Origin: Planctomycetota bacterium
GTDB lineage: Bacteria; Planctomycetota; B15-G4; SIAN01
NCBI GenBank assembly: GCA_009691715.1
Contig: SIAN01000007.1
Span: 62,001-126,000 of the forward strand
Direction: 5' to 3'
Length of the DNA: 64,000 bases
Shown here piece by piece: positions 46,800-57,192 of this stretch. The notes under the pieces were generated by a model. It was not told the DNA's origin. It did not search any database and saw only the letters and a program-made list of their open reading frames with translations. Every line of letters starts with the position of its first letter. Position 1 is the first letter of the stretch. Made by a program: the position numbers and the translations under genes.

Positions 46800-47846
46800 A
46801 TGTCCCTGCTTCCGCTGCTAGCGCTCCTCGCGCTTCCCGTCGGTTCGATCCTGGGCGCACTCGCCGCGATCTTCGCGCTGATCCTGCTCGTCGTGCTGTT
46901 CAAGTACATGGGGCTCTACATCCGCTGCGTGACCTCGGACGCCAAGATCAAGTTGTTCGAACTGCTGATGATGTCACTGCGCAAGGTGAACCCCGAGACG
47001 ATCGTGCAGGCGCGCATCTCCGCGGTGCAGGCGGGAGTTGACATCGACGCGCGCGACCTGCAGGCGCACTTCTTGGCCGGGGGCAACATCATGAACGTCG
47101 TGCGCGCGATGATCGCCGCCGACCGCGCTGGCATCGCGTTGCCCTACAAGACGGCGACCGGCATCGACCTCGCCGGCCGAAGCGTCCTCGAAGCAGTGCA
47201 GACCTGCGTGAACCCGCGCATCATCGACTGCCCGCAGGAGCCGGGCGCCAAGATCGCCGCCGTCGCCAAGGACGGCATCCAGCTGCTGGCACGCGCGCGC
47301 GTCACGGTGCGCACCAACATCGGTCGCTTGATCGGCGGCGCGACCGAGGAGACGATCATCGCCCGCGTCGGCGAGGGCATCGTCTCCACCATTGGCGGCG
47401 CACACTCCTACAAGGACGTGCTCGAGAATCCCGACCGCATCAGCAAGACCGTGCTCGGCAAGGGGCTCGACGCCGGCACCGCATTCGAGATCCTCTCGAT
47501 CGACATCGCCGACGTCGACGTCGGCGAGAACATCGGCGCCAAGCTGCAGACCGACCAGGCCGAGGCCGACATGCGCGTCGCCGAGGCGCACGCTGAGAGC
47601 CGGCGCGCGACTGCCGTGGCGCTCGAACAGGAGATGCAGGCGAAGGTCATGGAGAACCGCGCCAAGCTGGTCGAAGCCGAGGCGCAGGTGCCGTCTGCGA
47701 TGGCGGAGGCGTTCCGCAGCGGCAGGCTCGGCGTGCTCGACTACTACAAGATGCAGAACATCCAGGCCGACACCTCGATGCGGACATCGCTATCGGGCGG
47801 CGAGATCACGCCCACGCAGGCGCCGCCGCGCAAGGGACAGTCGTAG
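46800..47846 (+). CDS. floA: Flotillin-like membrane scaffold protein FloA
   Basis: 348-residue SPFH-domain protein of the UPF0365 family. One N-terminal membrane helix ([20 protein letters not shown]) is followed by the SPFH body: [59 protein letters not shown] and [21 protein letters not shown] helical segment with EA-rich repeats ([20 protein letters not shown]) precedes the tail. It organises membrane regions and partner proteins. The ribosome site AAGGAG is 5 bp upstream. The partner NfeD genes are directly upstream on the same strand. Confidence 0.95.
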   Translation: MSLLPLLALLALPVGSILGALAAIFALILLVVLFKYMGLYIRCVTSDAKIKLFELLMMSLRKVNPETIVQARISAVQAGVDIDARDLQAHFLAGGNIMNVVRAMIAADRAGIALPYKTATGIDLAGRSVLEAVQTCVNPRIIDCPQEPGAKIAAVAKDGIQLLARARVTVRTNIGRLIGGATEETIIARVGEGIVSTIGGAHSYKDVLENPDRISKTVLGKGLDAGTAFEILSIDIADVDVGENIGAKLQTDQAEADMRVAEAHAESRRATAVALEQEMQAKVMENRAKLVEAEAQVPSAMAEAFRSGRLGVLDYYKMQNIQADTSMRTSLSGGEITPTQAPPRKGQS

Positions 47847-47879
47847 ACCCGGCGCAGCGAACATCGCGCGAGACCCACG

Positions 47880-48533
47880 ATGGAAGAATTCCTCAACGGC
47901 CTGTTCGAGTTCGTGAAGAACAACCCGATCTTCACGCTCGTCTTCGTCGTCCCGGTGATCGGCAAGATTCTCGGCTTGAACAGGGCGACGACCGAGACGC
48001 CGCGCGGCGAGACACTGTCGGAACGGACCCGACGCGACGGCCGGCGCGCTTCGACGGAGGCGCAGGCCCCCGCGCCGACGACCGCAACCGACGATCTCGA
48101 AGAACGGATTCGACGCAACTTCGAGGAAATGCTGCGGCGGCGATCGGGCGCGGCGGGTGCGACCTCGCCGGCAGCAACTCGACCGAGTGCGCCACGCATC
48201 ACCGAGGCCGAGCGGTCGCGCCGCTCGCGGAGCCCGAAAGCCGCCGCCGCTGCGCGCCCTCCGCGGAACTACGACGCGTCCGCGCGCCGTGAGGCCACGA
48301 CCACCGAGGCGAGCCGCGGCGACCAGTCGCTGCGCCGCTCGAAGCCGCCTCGCACTCGCGAACCAACTCGGCGGTCGGCGCTCTCCAGCGCGTCGGAATC
48401 GAAGCGAGCGGCGCGACCCGCTTCGCATCTGCGCCTGCCTCGGCTCGATCGGGCGGGCCTGCGGCGCGCCATCCTCGTGAACGAGGTGCTCGGACTGCCG
48501 CGCGCGCTGCAGGAGGAGATCGGACAGCGCTGA
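47880..48533 (+). CDS. Basic, largely disordered membrane-anchored protein
   Basis: 217 residues; no known domain. The N-terminus has one hydrophobic segment (NPIFTLVFVVPVIGKILGL), then ~150 residues rich in Arg, Ala, Ser and Pro that look unstructured and positively charged. The C-terminus ends with an ordered motif LRRAILVNEVLGLPRALQEE, a type of short helix often seen at the ends of membrane-associated adaptor proteins. It follows floA by 33 bp on the same strand and may be a fourth member of the NfeD/FloA operon. It converges on the lipoprotein gene at 48576. Confidence 0.65.
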   Translation: MEEFLNGLFEFVKNNPIFTLVFVVPVIGKILGLNRATTETPRGETLSERTRRDGRRASTEAQAPAPTTATDDLEERIRRNFEEMLRRRSGAAGATSPAATRPSAPRITEAERSRRSRSPKAAAAARPPRNYDASARREATTTEASRGDQSLRRSKPPRTREPTRRSALSSASESKRAARPASHLRLPRLDRAGLRRAILVNEVLGLPRALQEEIGQR

Positions 48534-48575
48534 TGCCGTGCGTCGCGAGCGCAAGCGCGTCCGCGGCGCCGCGGC

Positions 48576-49058
48576 CTACTCGATGGCGAGCTTGATCGAG
48601 TGCCAGGCGCGGGTCGGGAAGCAGCAGGAATCGTCCACGATGCGCTGGCCTTGCCGACCAAGGAAGCCGAACAGCCGCGGCGATCGGTTGTCGACGCACT
48701 CATCGCCGAGCCATGACGGCAGCGAGGCGACGCGCGCGCTGGTGAGGTCCCATTCGCGACCGCGAGCGGAGAAGAACCGGTCGAAGCTGTTGCCGACGCG
48801 CGCCGTACGGTCGCTCCACTCGTTCGAACTGTCGTCGGGCAGTGCGGCGACCTGACCCCAGAGTCCGGTCGCGGCGTCGCCGAAGTGCGGGCGGTCCAGT
48901 CCGGTGCCGCACTCTTCGGCGGAACTTGCGCCACCGGACGCGCAGCCCACCGCAAGCAGAGGCGCGACCAGCAGTGCGAAGGCGGCGACGGCACGCCGAC
49001 GCGACTCGCGCGACACGCGCGATACGCACGACGCGATCCCGGCAAGGCGGATCAACAT
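48576..49058 (-). CDS. Lipoprotein of unknown function
   Basis: 160 residues with an Arg-rich N-terminus, hydrophobic core (AVAAFALLVAPLLAVGC) and lipobox LAVGC, so it should be lipidated at Cys. The mature part is rich in Ser, Asp, Arg and Trp (FGDAATGLWGQVAALPDD, FDRFFSARGREWDL), with several Cys late in the chain (GDECVDNRS, DDSCCFPTR). No known domain. ATG at 49058 follows AGGAG. It comes directly after the lolD-like gene (34 bp), fitting a lipoprotein near its own export machinery. Confidence 0.65.
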   Translation of the reverse strand: MLIRLAGIASCVSRVSRESRRRAVAAFALLVAPLLAVGCASGGASSAEECGTGLDRPHFGDAATGLWGQVAALPDDSSNEWSDRTARVGNSFDRFFSARGREWDLTSARVASLPSWLGDECVDNRSPRLFGFLGRQGQRIVDDSCCFPTRAWHSIKLAIE

Positions 49059-49092
49059 GGCGAGTCTCCTGCGAGCGTTTGGGATTCTGCCG

Positions 49093-49845
49093 TCACACCA
49101 TCGTCTGCGGAACCGCGGCGTCCGCAATTCCGCCCGTTTCGACGGCCTTCAACCGCCCGCCTTCCAGCATCAGCATCCGGTCGAGCCGCCCGGCGAGCCG
49201 GAGGCTGTGGGTGACCAGGACCATCGCGCTCTTCGTCTCGCGCTGGATCTCGAGCAGCAGTTCCTCGATCTCGGCACTGGTCCGCTCGTCAAGGTTGCCA
49301 GTCGGTTCGTCGCAGAGCAGCAGCGCCGGACGGCGCAGGAGCGCACGGGCGATCGCGACCCGTTGCCGCTCGCCGCCGGAGAGGCGACTCGGCAGATGCC
49401 GCGCGCGCGACGCGAGGCCGACTCGATCGAGCAGGGCCTCCGCTCTCCCGATCTCCGCCTTCCGGCGCGCCATCCAATCGAACGGCGACACGCCGATCAT
49501 CGCGGCCAGCAGCACGTTTTGCAGCGCGGTGAGCTCCGGAAGCAGGTGATAGAACTGGAAAACGAAGCCGATCCGGTCGCGTCGCAGTCGATCGCGCACG
49601 CCGCGCGGCGCGCGCGTCACATCGAGGCCCTCGAGGTGAAGCGCGCCTTGGTCGGGTCGATCGAGCAGGCCGAGCAGGTGCAGCAGCGTCGACTTGCCGC
49701 CGCCGCTGCGTCCGACGATCGCGACCGACTCGCTCGCGCCGACGTCGAGGTCGACGCCGCGCAGGATCTCGAGCGGCTGGCCGGCCGAAACGAAGCGCCG
49801 TTCGAGCCCGCGCGCACGGATCGCCTGCGGCTTCACCTCAGTCAT
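49093..49845 (-). CDS. lolD: LolD-like ABC ATPase (lipoprotein/macrolide exporter family)
   Basis: 250 residues. Walker A GRSGGGKST, signature SRLSGGERQRVAIARALL, Walker B ALLLCDEPTGNLD and H-loop VLVTHSL. The CDEPTGNLD sequence and FVFQFYHLLPELTALQNV are typical of the LolD/MacB group that works with FtsX/LolE-like permeases. The start ATG lies inside the 3' end of the permease gene (overlap 49838-49845), so the two are translationally coupled. LolCDE versus another MacB-like exporter cannot be settled by eye. Confidence 0.85.
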   Translation of the reverse strand: MTEVKPQAIRARGLERRFVSAGQPLEILRGVDLDVGASESVAIVGRSGGGKSTLLHLLGLLDRPDQGALHLEGLDVTRAPRGVRDRLRRDRIGFVFQFYHLLPELTALQNVLLAAMIGVSPFDWMARRKAEIGRAEALLDRVGLASRARHLPSRLSGGERQRVAIARALLRRPALLLCDEPTGNLDERTSAEIEELLLEIQRETKSAMVLVTHSLRLAGRLDRMLMLEGGRLKAVETGGIADAAVPQTMV

Positions 49846-51205
49846 GGCGCAGCGCCTCCACCGCATCGAGCCTCGCCGCACGCCACGCCGGCAGCAGCGT
49901 GAACAGCGTTCCGCACACCACCGACCCCAGCGCGTAGCCGAGCAGCCGCGTGGTCTCGATCAGGACTGGCAGGCTCTTGAAACTGAACAGCTGGCGATCG
50001 AAAAGGCGCCAGCCGGTCAGGTTCTCGATCAGGTCGAGCAACGGATTCAACCAGTGCGCCAGCGCCATGCCGCCGACGAGCCCGCACAAGGAGCCGGCCA
50101 GCGTCACGATCATCCCGCACAGGAGGAACAGCTTCCCCGCGTGCATCGGCGATGCGCCGAGCGCGGCGAGGATGCCGACGTCGCGCGTCTTGCGCCGCAC
50201 CATCTGGTGCAACGTCACGAACAGGCTGAAGGTGGCGACGATCACGACGAAGAACATGGCGACGTTCATCACGCGTCGCTCGCTCTCGACCGCGCCGAGC
50301 AGGAGGCGGCGCTGGTCCTCCCAGGTCTCGATCGCACCGGGTTTGACGCCGCGCGAGGCGAGTTCGCGTTGCAGTTCGGCGCGCGTCGCGGCCGGCTCTC
50401 CCGTCACCCAGAGCGCGATCTCCTGGGTCGGAGTCTCGAGCGCCGCAAACTCGACAAGTTGCTCACGCGGGACAATCGCATGGGTCTCGTCGAACGAGCG
50501 GTCGCGGGTCGCGAACGTGCCGACGACAACGAACTCCCATGAAAGAACCGGGGGCCGCTCGCCCGGGGTCAGCTTGCCGCCGAGCGTTGCGATCGTGACC
50601 ACCATGCCGGGCCGGTAGCCGAACTGGTAGGCGAGGTGGCGGCCGAAGAGGATCGGCCGAAGCGGGCCGTGGCGAGCCGCTTCATCGAGGCGTGCATGCC
50701 AGTACGGATCGCCCCGGTCGATCCAGAACGGGTCCTCGGGACGAGCGACGGTGCTCGCCCCCAGGAATTGCGCGACGCCGGAGGGCAGCGCTGCGCTGAG
50801 ACTCGGTGCAAGGACGTGGCGCAGCGGCCCGGCGAGCTCGGCCGACTCGAAACCGACCAGGTTGACGAAGTAGCTGTTGCCGATCTTGGGCGCACCGATC
50901 ATGGCCGGAAAGCCGGCGCCGCGGTGCATCGCGGCCGCCTCAGCACGCGGCGAGGCGGAGGTCACATCGGCGCGCGCGCGCAACTCCTCGAGCAACTTCG
51001 CCGACTCGGCCGGCGGCAGCTCGTCGACCGCGATCGAGACGTCGGCGGCGAGCGCACGGATCAGCGCGCGTTGCTCGCCCAGGAACCCGCTCATCACCGA
51101 GTCGACCACCACGATCGCCATCAACCCGACGGTCACGCTCAGCGTCGAGACCAACGTGATCGGGCGCGCGACCAGGTAGCGCCAGGCGATGAGCAGCAAG
51201 TCCAC
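49838..51205 (-). CDS. LolC/E-like ABC permease (FtsX-family)
   Basis: 455 residues with the FtsX/LolE layout. A first helix (ITLVSTLSVTVGLMAIVVVD) is followed by a large periplasmic segment (about 60-310) and then three helices (MFFVVIVATFSLFVTLHQM, LFLLCGMIVTLAGSLCGLVG, LGYALGSVVCGTLFTLLPAW). The RRKTRDVGILAALGASPMHA segment and the tail RLDAVEALRHD are family marks. The GTG at 51205 is 8 bp beyond the lysS stop. It probably hands outer-membrane lipoproteins or other lipids to a periplasmic acceptor, with the adjacent LolD. Confidence 0.83.
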   Translation of the reverse strand: MDLLLIAWRYLVARPITLVSTLSVTVGLMAIVVVDSVMSGFLGEQRALIRALAADVSIAVDELPPAESAKLLEELRARADVTSASPRAEAAAMHRGAGFPAMIGAPKIGNSYFVNLVGFESAELAGPLRHVLAPSLSAALPSGVAQFLGASTVARPEDPFWIDRGDPYWHARLDEAARHGPLRPILFGRHLAYQFGYRPGMVVTIATLGGKLTPGERPPVLSWEFVVVGTFATRDRSFDETHAIVPREQLVEFAALETPTQEIALWVTGEPAATRAELQRELASRGVKPGAIETWEDQRRLLLGAVESERRVMNVAMFFVVIVATFSLFVTLHQMVRRKTRDVGILAALGASPMHAGKLFLLCGMIVTLAGSLCGLVGGMALAHWLNPLLDLIENLTGWRLFDRQLFSFKSLPVLIETTRLLGYALGSVVCGTLFTLLPAWRAARLDAVEALRHD

Positions 51206-51212
51206 GGAGCCG

Positions 51213-52739
51213 TCAGCTCCCGGCCGGCGCGGCAGGAGAGTCTGGATCGCCGGCGGCGCGAGACGCGACATCGGCCTCGACCGATTGCTCCAACAGCGGG
51301 CGGCGCAGCGGGAAGAGGATCGTCTCTCGGATCGAGAGGTTGCCCGAGAGGACCATGCAGAGGCGATCGATGCCGAGGCCGAGGCCGCCTGCGGGTGGCA
51401 TCGCACTCTCGAGCGCGCGCACGTAGTCGTAGTCGACTTCGGCGGGTGCCTCAGGGTCCTTGGTCGCCACCTGCGCTTCGAAACGCGCGAGCTGTTCGAT
51501 CGGGTCGTTCAGCTCGGAGAAGGCGTTCGCGAGCTCCCAGCCGTTCATGAAGAACTCGAAACGCTCGACCAATTCAGGCCGGTCACGGCACGGCTTGCTG
51601 AGCGGAGAGATCGCGGTCGGATAGTGCGTCACGAAGGTCGGCTGGATCAGCGTCGGCTCGACGCACATCTCGAACAGCGCCTCCAAGACCTTGAAGCCGG
51701 GCGCGTTCGCGACCTCCTTCAGACCGAGCTCAGTTGCACGGCGGCGCAGCGCGTTCTCGTCGTTCGGGTCGACCTTGGCGTGCTCGCCGACGAGGTCGTG
51801 GTAGGTCGCGCGCTTGTACGGTCCGTTCAAGTCGATGACTCGTTCGCCGAGCTGCGTCGTGCCGTCCTTCGTGTGCGTCTTCGCGAGCGTGACGAAGAGC
51901 TCCTCGGTGAGGTCCATCACCGCACGGTAGTCCACGTAGGCCCAGTAGAGCTCCATCATCGTGAACTCGGGATTGTGGCGCGGCGAGATGCCCTCGTTGC
52001 GGAAGACGCGGCCGATCTCGAATACCTTCTCGAATCCTCCGACGAGGAGGCGCTTCAGGTAGAGCTCCGGCGCGATGCGCAGGTAGAGATCCATGTCGAG
52101 CGCGTTGTGGTGCGTGGTGAATGGCCGAGCCGCCGCCCCGCCCGCGATCGGGTGGAGCATGGGGGTCTCGACTTCGAGGAAGCCCTTCGTCGCGAGGATC
52201 TGGCGCAAGCCCTGGATGACGCGGCTGCGCAGCACGAAGGTGGCGCGCACTTCCGGGTGACTCATCAAGTCGAGGTGGCGGTAGCGGTAGCGCAACTCGA
52301 TGTCGGTGACGCCGTGGCGCTTCTCCGGCGGCTCACGCAACGACTTCGACAGGAATTCGACGTGGGTCGCGAAGACGGTCGGCTCGCCGGTCTTCGTGCG
52401 CGCCAACGTGCCCTCGAAACCGACGATGTCGCCGAGCTGAATCAGCTTCTTCGCGATCGTGTGACCGGTCTCGCCGACATCTTTGCGGACCATCACCTGC
52501 AGCCGGCCGCTCTGGTCGACGAGGTCGAAGAAGACCAGGCTCGCTCCCATGTCGCGCCGCGCCGCGATGCGACCGGCGACGCGGACGATCAGGCTCGGCT
52601 GCTGCTCGACGTTGGGTAGCGCCGCCGCGATTTCGATGCGATCACGGTACTGGTTCGGCCACGGGTCGATGCCAAGCGCGCGCAGTTGCTCGAGCTTGTT
52701 GCGTCGATCGTCATGGCTGCCGGTGTTCGCTTCGCTCAC
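51213..52739 (-). CDS. lysS: Lysyl-tRNA synthetase, class II
   Basis: Charges tRNA-Lys. About 508 residues with an N-terminal OB-fold anticodon-binding domain (VRVAGRIAARRDMGASLVFF) and the class II core: motif 1 GFLEVETPMLHPIAGGAAAR, motif 2 FEIGRVFRNEGISPRHNPEF followed by TMMELYWAYVDYRA, and motif 3 GLGLGIDRLCMVLSGNLSIR. The start is GTG at 52739 (VSEANTGSHDDRRNK); an ATG 42 bases upstream is possible. It heads a minus-strand series with the LolC-like, LolD-like and lipoprotein genes. Confidence 0.96.
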   Translation of the reverse strand: MSEANTGSHDDRRNKLEQLRALGIDPWPNQYRDRIEIAAALPNVEQQPSLIVRVAGRIAARRDMGASLVFFDLVDQSGRLQVMVRKDVGETGHTIAKKLIQLGDIVGFEGTLARTKTGEPTVFATHVEFLSKSLREPPEKRHGVTDIELRYRYRHLDLMSHPEVRATFVLRSRVIQGLRQILATKGFLEVETPMLHPIAGGAAARPFTTHHNALDMDLYLRIAPELYLKRLLVGGFEKVFEIGRVFRNEGISPRHNPEFTMMELYWAYVDYRAVMDLTEELFVTLAKTHTKDGTTQLGERVIDLNGPYKRATYHDLVGEHAKVDPNDENALRRRATELGLKEVANAPGFKVLEALFEMCVEPTLIQPTFVTHYPTAISPLSKPCRDRPELVERFEFFMNGWELANAFSELNDPIEQLARFEAQVATKDPEAPAEVDYDYVRALESAMPPAGGLGLGIDRLCMVLSGNLSIRETILFPLRRPLLEQSVEADVASRAAGDPDSPAAPAGS

Positions 52740-53087
52740 CCCGCGCCCCCCGCGTGTCGCAAAGGCCGCGTCGATGCCCAAAAGAGGCGGGGTACGGCCG
52801 GCGACGAAGGGTGGGGAGTCTAGGACCGGCTCCTAACTTCCGAAGGGCGCAGGTCGGAACCATCGCGCGGGAGGTCTTGCCGCCGAGCAGCCGGAAGCGG
52901 CAGGGTTTTCCGGCGATCGCGACCTCGGCCGCGCGCTGACGTTCATTGCCGCGCCACGGATAGGGGGTAGTTAATCCGACAAGCACGTGGCCAGGTGATG
53001 GCGACTCGCCCCCCCAACCGGAGCCCCCGCTCCAGAGCCGAGTCTCCTTCGCCGGATTGCGCCGCCGTGCTGCGCCAGGAGCTTTCG
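52740..53087. other. Intergenic region between lysS and the PEP-CTERM-like gene
   Basis: 348 bases between divergent genes. No open frame here reads like protein. Both promoters should lie in it, but I see no convincing -35/-10 pair. It is somewhat less GC-rich around TAGGGGGTAGTTAATCC (52962-52978), a plausible place for the plus-strand promoter. Confidence 0.4.
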
Positions 53088-53576
53088 ATGCGCCAATTCC
53101 TCTCCGCGTCCGTGCGTCTTGGTTGTCTGGCGGTCGCGCTGGCATTCGCTGGCTGCAACAAGATGCATCACCCGCTGCAGCTCGCGCAGATCGACAGTCC
53201 GCCCATCGACCTCGGGCCCGGCGATGACGACGACGCGATCGTCGACGACGGCGGTGGCTCCGGCGGATCGGACGACTCTGGCGGAGAAGTCGACGATGGC
53301 AGCAGCGATGCCGGCGACGATTCGGGCGGCGACGGCTCCAACGGAACGGAAGACGCTGTTGGAGGCCACGATTCGGGTGGAAGCCGAAACTCCGGAGGTG
53401 GCGGTGACTCGGGCGATGACGGCAGTGGTGGGTCGTCGGGCGGAAGTGGTCCCGAAGTCGGAGACAATGGGCGGGATGACCTGAACGAGGCGCCCGTGCC
53501 TGAGCCGGCGACATTGCTGCTGCTCGGCGGCGGTCTCGCCGCGGTTCTCGCCAGCCGGCGGAAGCGTCGCTCCTGA
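53088..53576 (+). CDS. Acidic Ser/Gly/Asp-rich lipoprotein with a PEP-CTERM-like tail
   Basis: 162 residues. A signal segment ends in a lipobox-like LAFAGC (SVRLGCLAVALAFAGC), the middle is a run of Asp, Ser and Gly (ISDG-type low complexity, calcium-binding-like), and the C-terminus is VPEPATLLLLGGGLAAVLAS followed by RRKRRS. That tail matches the PEP-CTERM sorting layout: Pro-Glu-Pro, hydrophobic helix, Arg cluster. The two sorting signals are unusual together. ATG has AGGAG upstream. No exosortase gene is in the window. Confidence 0.75.
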   Translation: MRQFLSASVRLGCLAVALAFAGCNKMHHPLQLAQIDSPPIDLGPGDDDDAIVDDGGGSGGSDDSGGEVDDGSSDAGDDSGGDGSNGTEDAVGGHDSGGSRNSGGGGDSGDDGSGGSSGGSGPEVGDNGRDDLNEAPVPEPATLLLLGGGLAAVLASRRKRRS

Positions 53577-53640
53577 CGCAACGATCCGCCGGGCGCGGCT
53601 CCTCACCCGCGTTTTCGGACTGGAGACGGAAGTCGACCCT

Positions 53641-53675
53641 CGCTGCCGCGCCGGCGTGAAGCTGGCGCGGCAGCG
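53641..53675. terminator. Stem-loop between the PEP-CTERM-like gene and tig
   Basis: A 15-bp inverted repeat with one mismatch (CGCTGCCGCGCCGGC / GCTGGCGCGGCAGCG) and a 5-base loop (GTGAA), 64 bp after the 53576 stop. There is no U-tract, so it may be a weak or Rho-assisted terminator for the upstream gene. Confidence 0.55.
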
Positions 53676-53703
53676 GCATTCAATTCGGCGCGAGTTTGCC
53701 GCC

Positions 53704-53731
53704 TTGCAACTGTCTCGTTAGCTCCTAGGAT
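53704..53731 (+). promoter_or_regulatory. Sigma-70-like promoter of tig
   Basis: TTGCAA at 53704-53709 and TAGGAT at 53726-53731 with a 16-base spacer. Transcription would start near 53738, just upstream of the trigger factor ribosome site and ATG at 53778. It rules against the ATG at 53730, which lies inside the -10 element. Confidence 0.6.
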
Positions 53732-53777
53732 GGCGCGCTCTTTTCGTAACCCCATGCAACGGAGCGACTTGCAGCAC

Positions 53778-55103
53778 ATGGCCTTCGAGGTCGAGACGCA
53801 GAGTGAGACGCAGGTGACCGTACGGGTCACCATCTCCACCGACGCTTACCAGGCCGCGCTGGAGCGAGAGATCGGGGATTTGGCGCACAAGGCACGGATG
53901 CCGGGATTCCGCCCGGGCAAAGTTCCGAAGAGCTTGGTGACCAAGCGCTTCGGCGACTCGGTGACCAAGGATCTGCGCCGCAAGCTTTTTGGCGAAGAGT
54001 TTCAGGCGGGCTTGCGCGAGCGCAAGCTCCATCCCGTGGAACCGCCATCGGTGAAGGACGAGGACCTTGCGCCCGGCGCCGACGGCACCATGGCGGTTCG
54101 GTTCGATCTCGAACTGATCCCCCACGTCGAGCCGACCGGCTACGACCAGTTCGCCGTCACGCCGCCCGCCATCGAGCTGAAGGACGAAGATGTCGAACGC
54201 GAGCTCGAAGGGTTGCGTCGCCAGGCTGCCGATGCGGCCGAGATCGGCGACGGCGCCGCCATCAGCGGTGATGTCGTGATCGCCGACCTGCAACTCTCGT
54301 TCGCCGATGGCACGACGTTCCCGAACAAACTCGAAAACCGCATCATCGACACGGGTGCGGGGCTGTGTGACGGAGTGGTCTGCGAGGACGCAAAGTCGAA
54401 GTTCGTCGCCGCGAAGCGTGGCGACACCGTGCGCGTCTCGATGGTGCTCCCCGATCAGTTTCCGGTCGAGGCGCACCGCGGCAAGACCGCCATCACCGAC
54501 TGCACGGTGAAGGACGTTCGCCGCGTCACCCTGCCGGAGTTGTCCGCGCCGGCGTTCCTCGAACGCTTCAAGGCGAAGGACCTCGACCAGCTGAAGACCC
54601 ACGTCCGCGAGCGGCTGGCTCAGCACGCGAAGGCGCAACAGGATCGTGCGGTCGAGGAGCTGTGCGTCGATCAGTTGCTCGAACGCCATCCATTCGCCCT
54701 GCCGACCGGCTTCGTCCAGCGCAACCTCGAGGCGGAACGCGAGCGCATCCGCCGCGACCTGGTGAACCGTGGCGCGCCGCCGGCCGATGTCGAGAAGCAG
54801 CTCCTCGAGCATGAGGGGCAGCTCAAGCACGATGTCGAGCGACGCATCCGCGAGGCATTTCTGCTCGATCGGATCGCCGAGAAGCAGGACACTCAAGTGA
54901 GCGTGCCGGAGATCGAAAACCAGTTCACGCTGATGGCCCGTTCCTGGCAGGTCGAGCCGCAAAAACTGTTCGACCATTTCCAGTCACAGGGCATGCTGCC
55001 CCGGGTCGTCGAGGACCTGAGGCGCGCAAAGGTGCGTCGGCAGTTAAGGGATGCGGCGAAGACGTCCGAGAGTGGCGCAGCGACGGCGTCGCAGCCGACC
55101 TGA
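53778..55103 (+). CDS. tig: Trigger factor, ribosome-associated chaperone
   Basis: 441 residues, about the usual length. N-terminal ribosome-binding domain ([19 protein letters not shown], then [20 protein letters not shown] with the ribosome-docking GFRPGK). A middle FKBP-like part ([37 protein letters not shown]) and a helical C-terminal arm ([20 protein letters not shown] ... [20 protein letters not shown]) follow. The start ATG at 53778 has GGAG 11 bp upstream and fits the promoter at 53704. clpP and clpX follow on the same strand, the classic tig-clpP-clpX order. Confidence 0.93.
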   Translation: MAFEVETQSETQVTVRVTISTDAYQAALEREIGDLAHKARMPGFRPGKVPKSLVTKRFGDSVTKDLRRKLFGEEFQAGLRERKLHPVEPPSVKDEDLAPGADGTMAVRFDLELIPHVEPTGYDQFAVTPPAIELKDEDVERELEGLRRQAADAAEIGDGAAISGDVVIADLQLSFADGTTFPNKLENRIIDTGAGLCDGVVCEDAKSKFVAAKRGDTVRVSMVLPDQFPVEAHRGKTAITDCTVKDVRRVTLPELSAPAFLERFKAKDLDQLKTHVRERLAQHAKAQQDRAVEELCVDQLLERHPFALPTGFVQRNLEAERERIRRDLVNRGAPPADVEKQLLEHEGQLKHDVERRIREAFLLDRIAEKQDTQVSVPEIENQFTLMARSWQVEPQKLFDHFQSQGMLPRVVEDLRRAKVRRQLRDAAKTSESGAATASQPT

Positions 55104-55123
55104 CCCCCCGACGGAGAACGACC

Positions 55124-55762
55124 TTGAGCGCCCCGGGCCTTGAGATCATCCCGAACCCGCCCTACGTCATCGAGAAGACCGGACGTGGCGAGCGCGCCTA
55201 CGACATCTACTCGCGCCTGCTCGAGGACCGGATCATCTTCCTCGGGTCGTCGGTCAACGATTACGTCGCCAACGCGGTAGTGGCCCAGCTCCTGTTCCTC
55301 CAAAAAGAGAACAAGAAGCAGGACATCCATATGTACATCAACAGCCCCGGTGGATCGGTGACGGCCGGGCTCGCGATCTACGACACGATGCGCTTCGTCG
55401 AATGCCCGATCTCGACTTGGTGCATCGGCCAGGCGTCGAGCATGGGCGCGATCCTGCTCGCCGCCGGCACCAAGGGCAAGCGCTACAGCCTCCCCCACTC
55501 GCGGGTGATGATCCACCAGCCATGGGGCGGCGCGCGCGGCACTGCCGAGGACATCCACATCCAGGCGCGCGAGATCAAGACGCTGAAGAAGATGCTGGTC
55601 GACATCCTCGTGAAGCACACGGGACAGCCGGCCTCCCGGATCGAGACCGACTGCGATCGCGACCATTTCCTGTCGGGCGCAGAGGCGAAGGCGTACGGCC
55701 TGGTGGACGAGGTGGTCGAGCCACCGGAGCTTGCCGCGGCGGTTGAGCCGAAGAAAAAGTAA
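55124..55762 (+). CDS. clpP: ATP-dependent Clp protease proteolytic subunit ClpP
   Basis: 212 residues, standard length. Catalytic Ser in [15 protein letters not shown], His in [17 protein letters not shown], Asp in [16 protein letters not shown]. The hydrophobic entry [20 protein letters not shown] is invariant in the family. TTG at 55124 is the start, with GGAG 9 bp upstream. It forms the proteolytic chamber for ClpX, encoded 78 bp downstream. Confidence 0.96.
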   Translation: MSAPGLEIIPNPPYVIEKTGRGERAYDIYSRLLEDRIIFLGSSVNDYVANAVVAQLLFLQKENKKQDIHMYINSPGGSVTAGLAIYDTMRFVECPISTWCIGQASSMGAILLAAGTKGKRYSLPHSRVMIHQPWGGARGTAEDIHIQAREIKTLKKMLVDILVKHTGQPASRIETDCDRDHFLSGAEAKAYGLVDEVVEPPELAAAVEPKKK

Positions 55763-55840
55763 CGTCCGCGCCGGAAGCGCGGCGGACTGCGCCGCGATCA
55801 ACGGCGAGTCGCGCCGCAATCAAGCATTGGAGCGGAGCGG

Positions 55841-57169
<1,329 letters not shown>

Positions 57170-57192
57170 ACGGCGGGCCGCACCGCGGTCCA

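Noticed and set aside
53730..53777. ATG at 53730 or 53754 as the start of trigger factor
   Set aside because: 53730 overlaps the proposed -10 element and neither has a ribosome site; ATG 53778 does.
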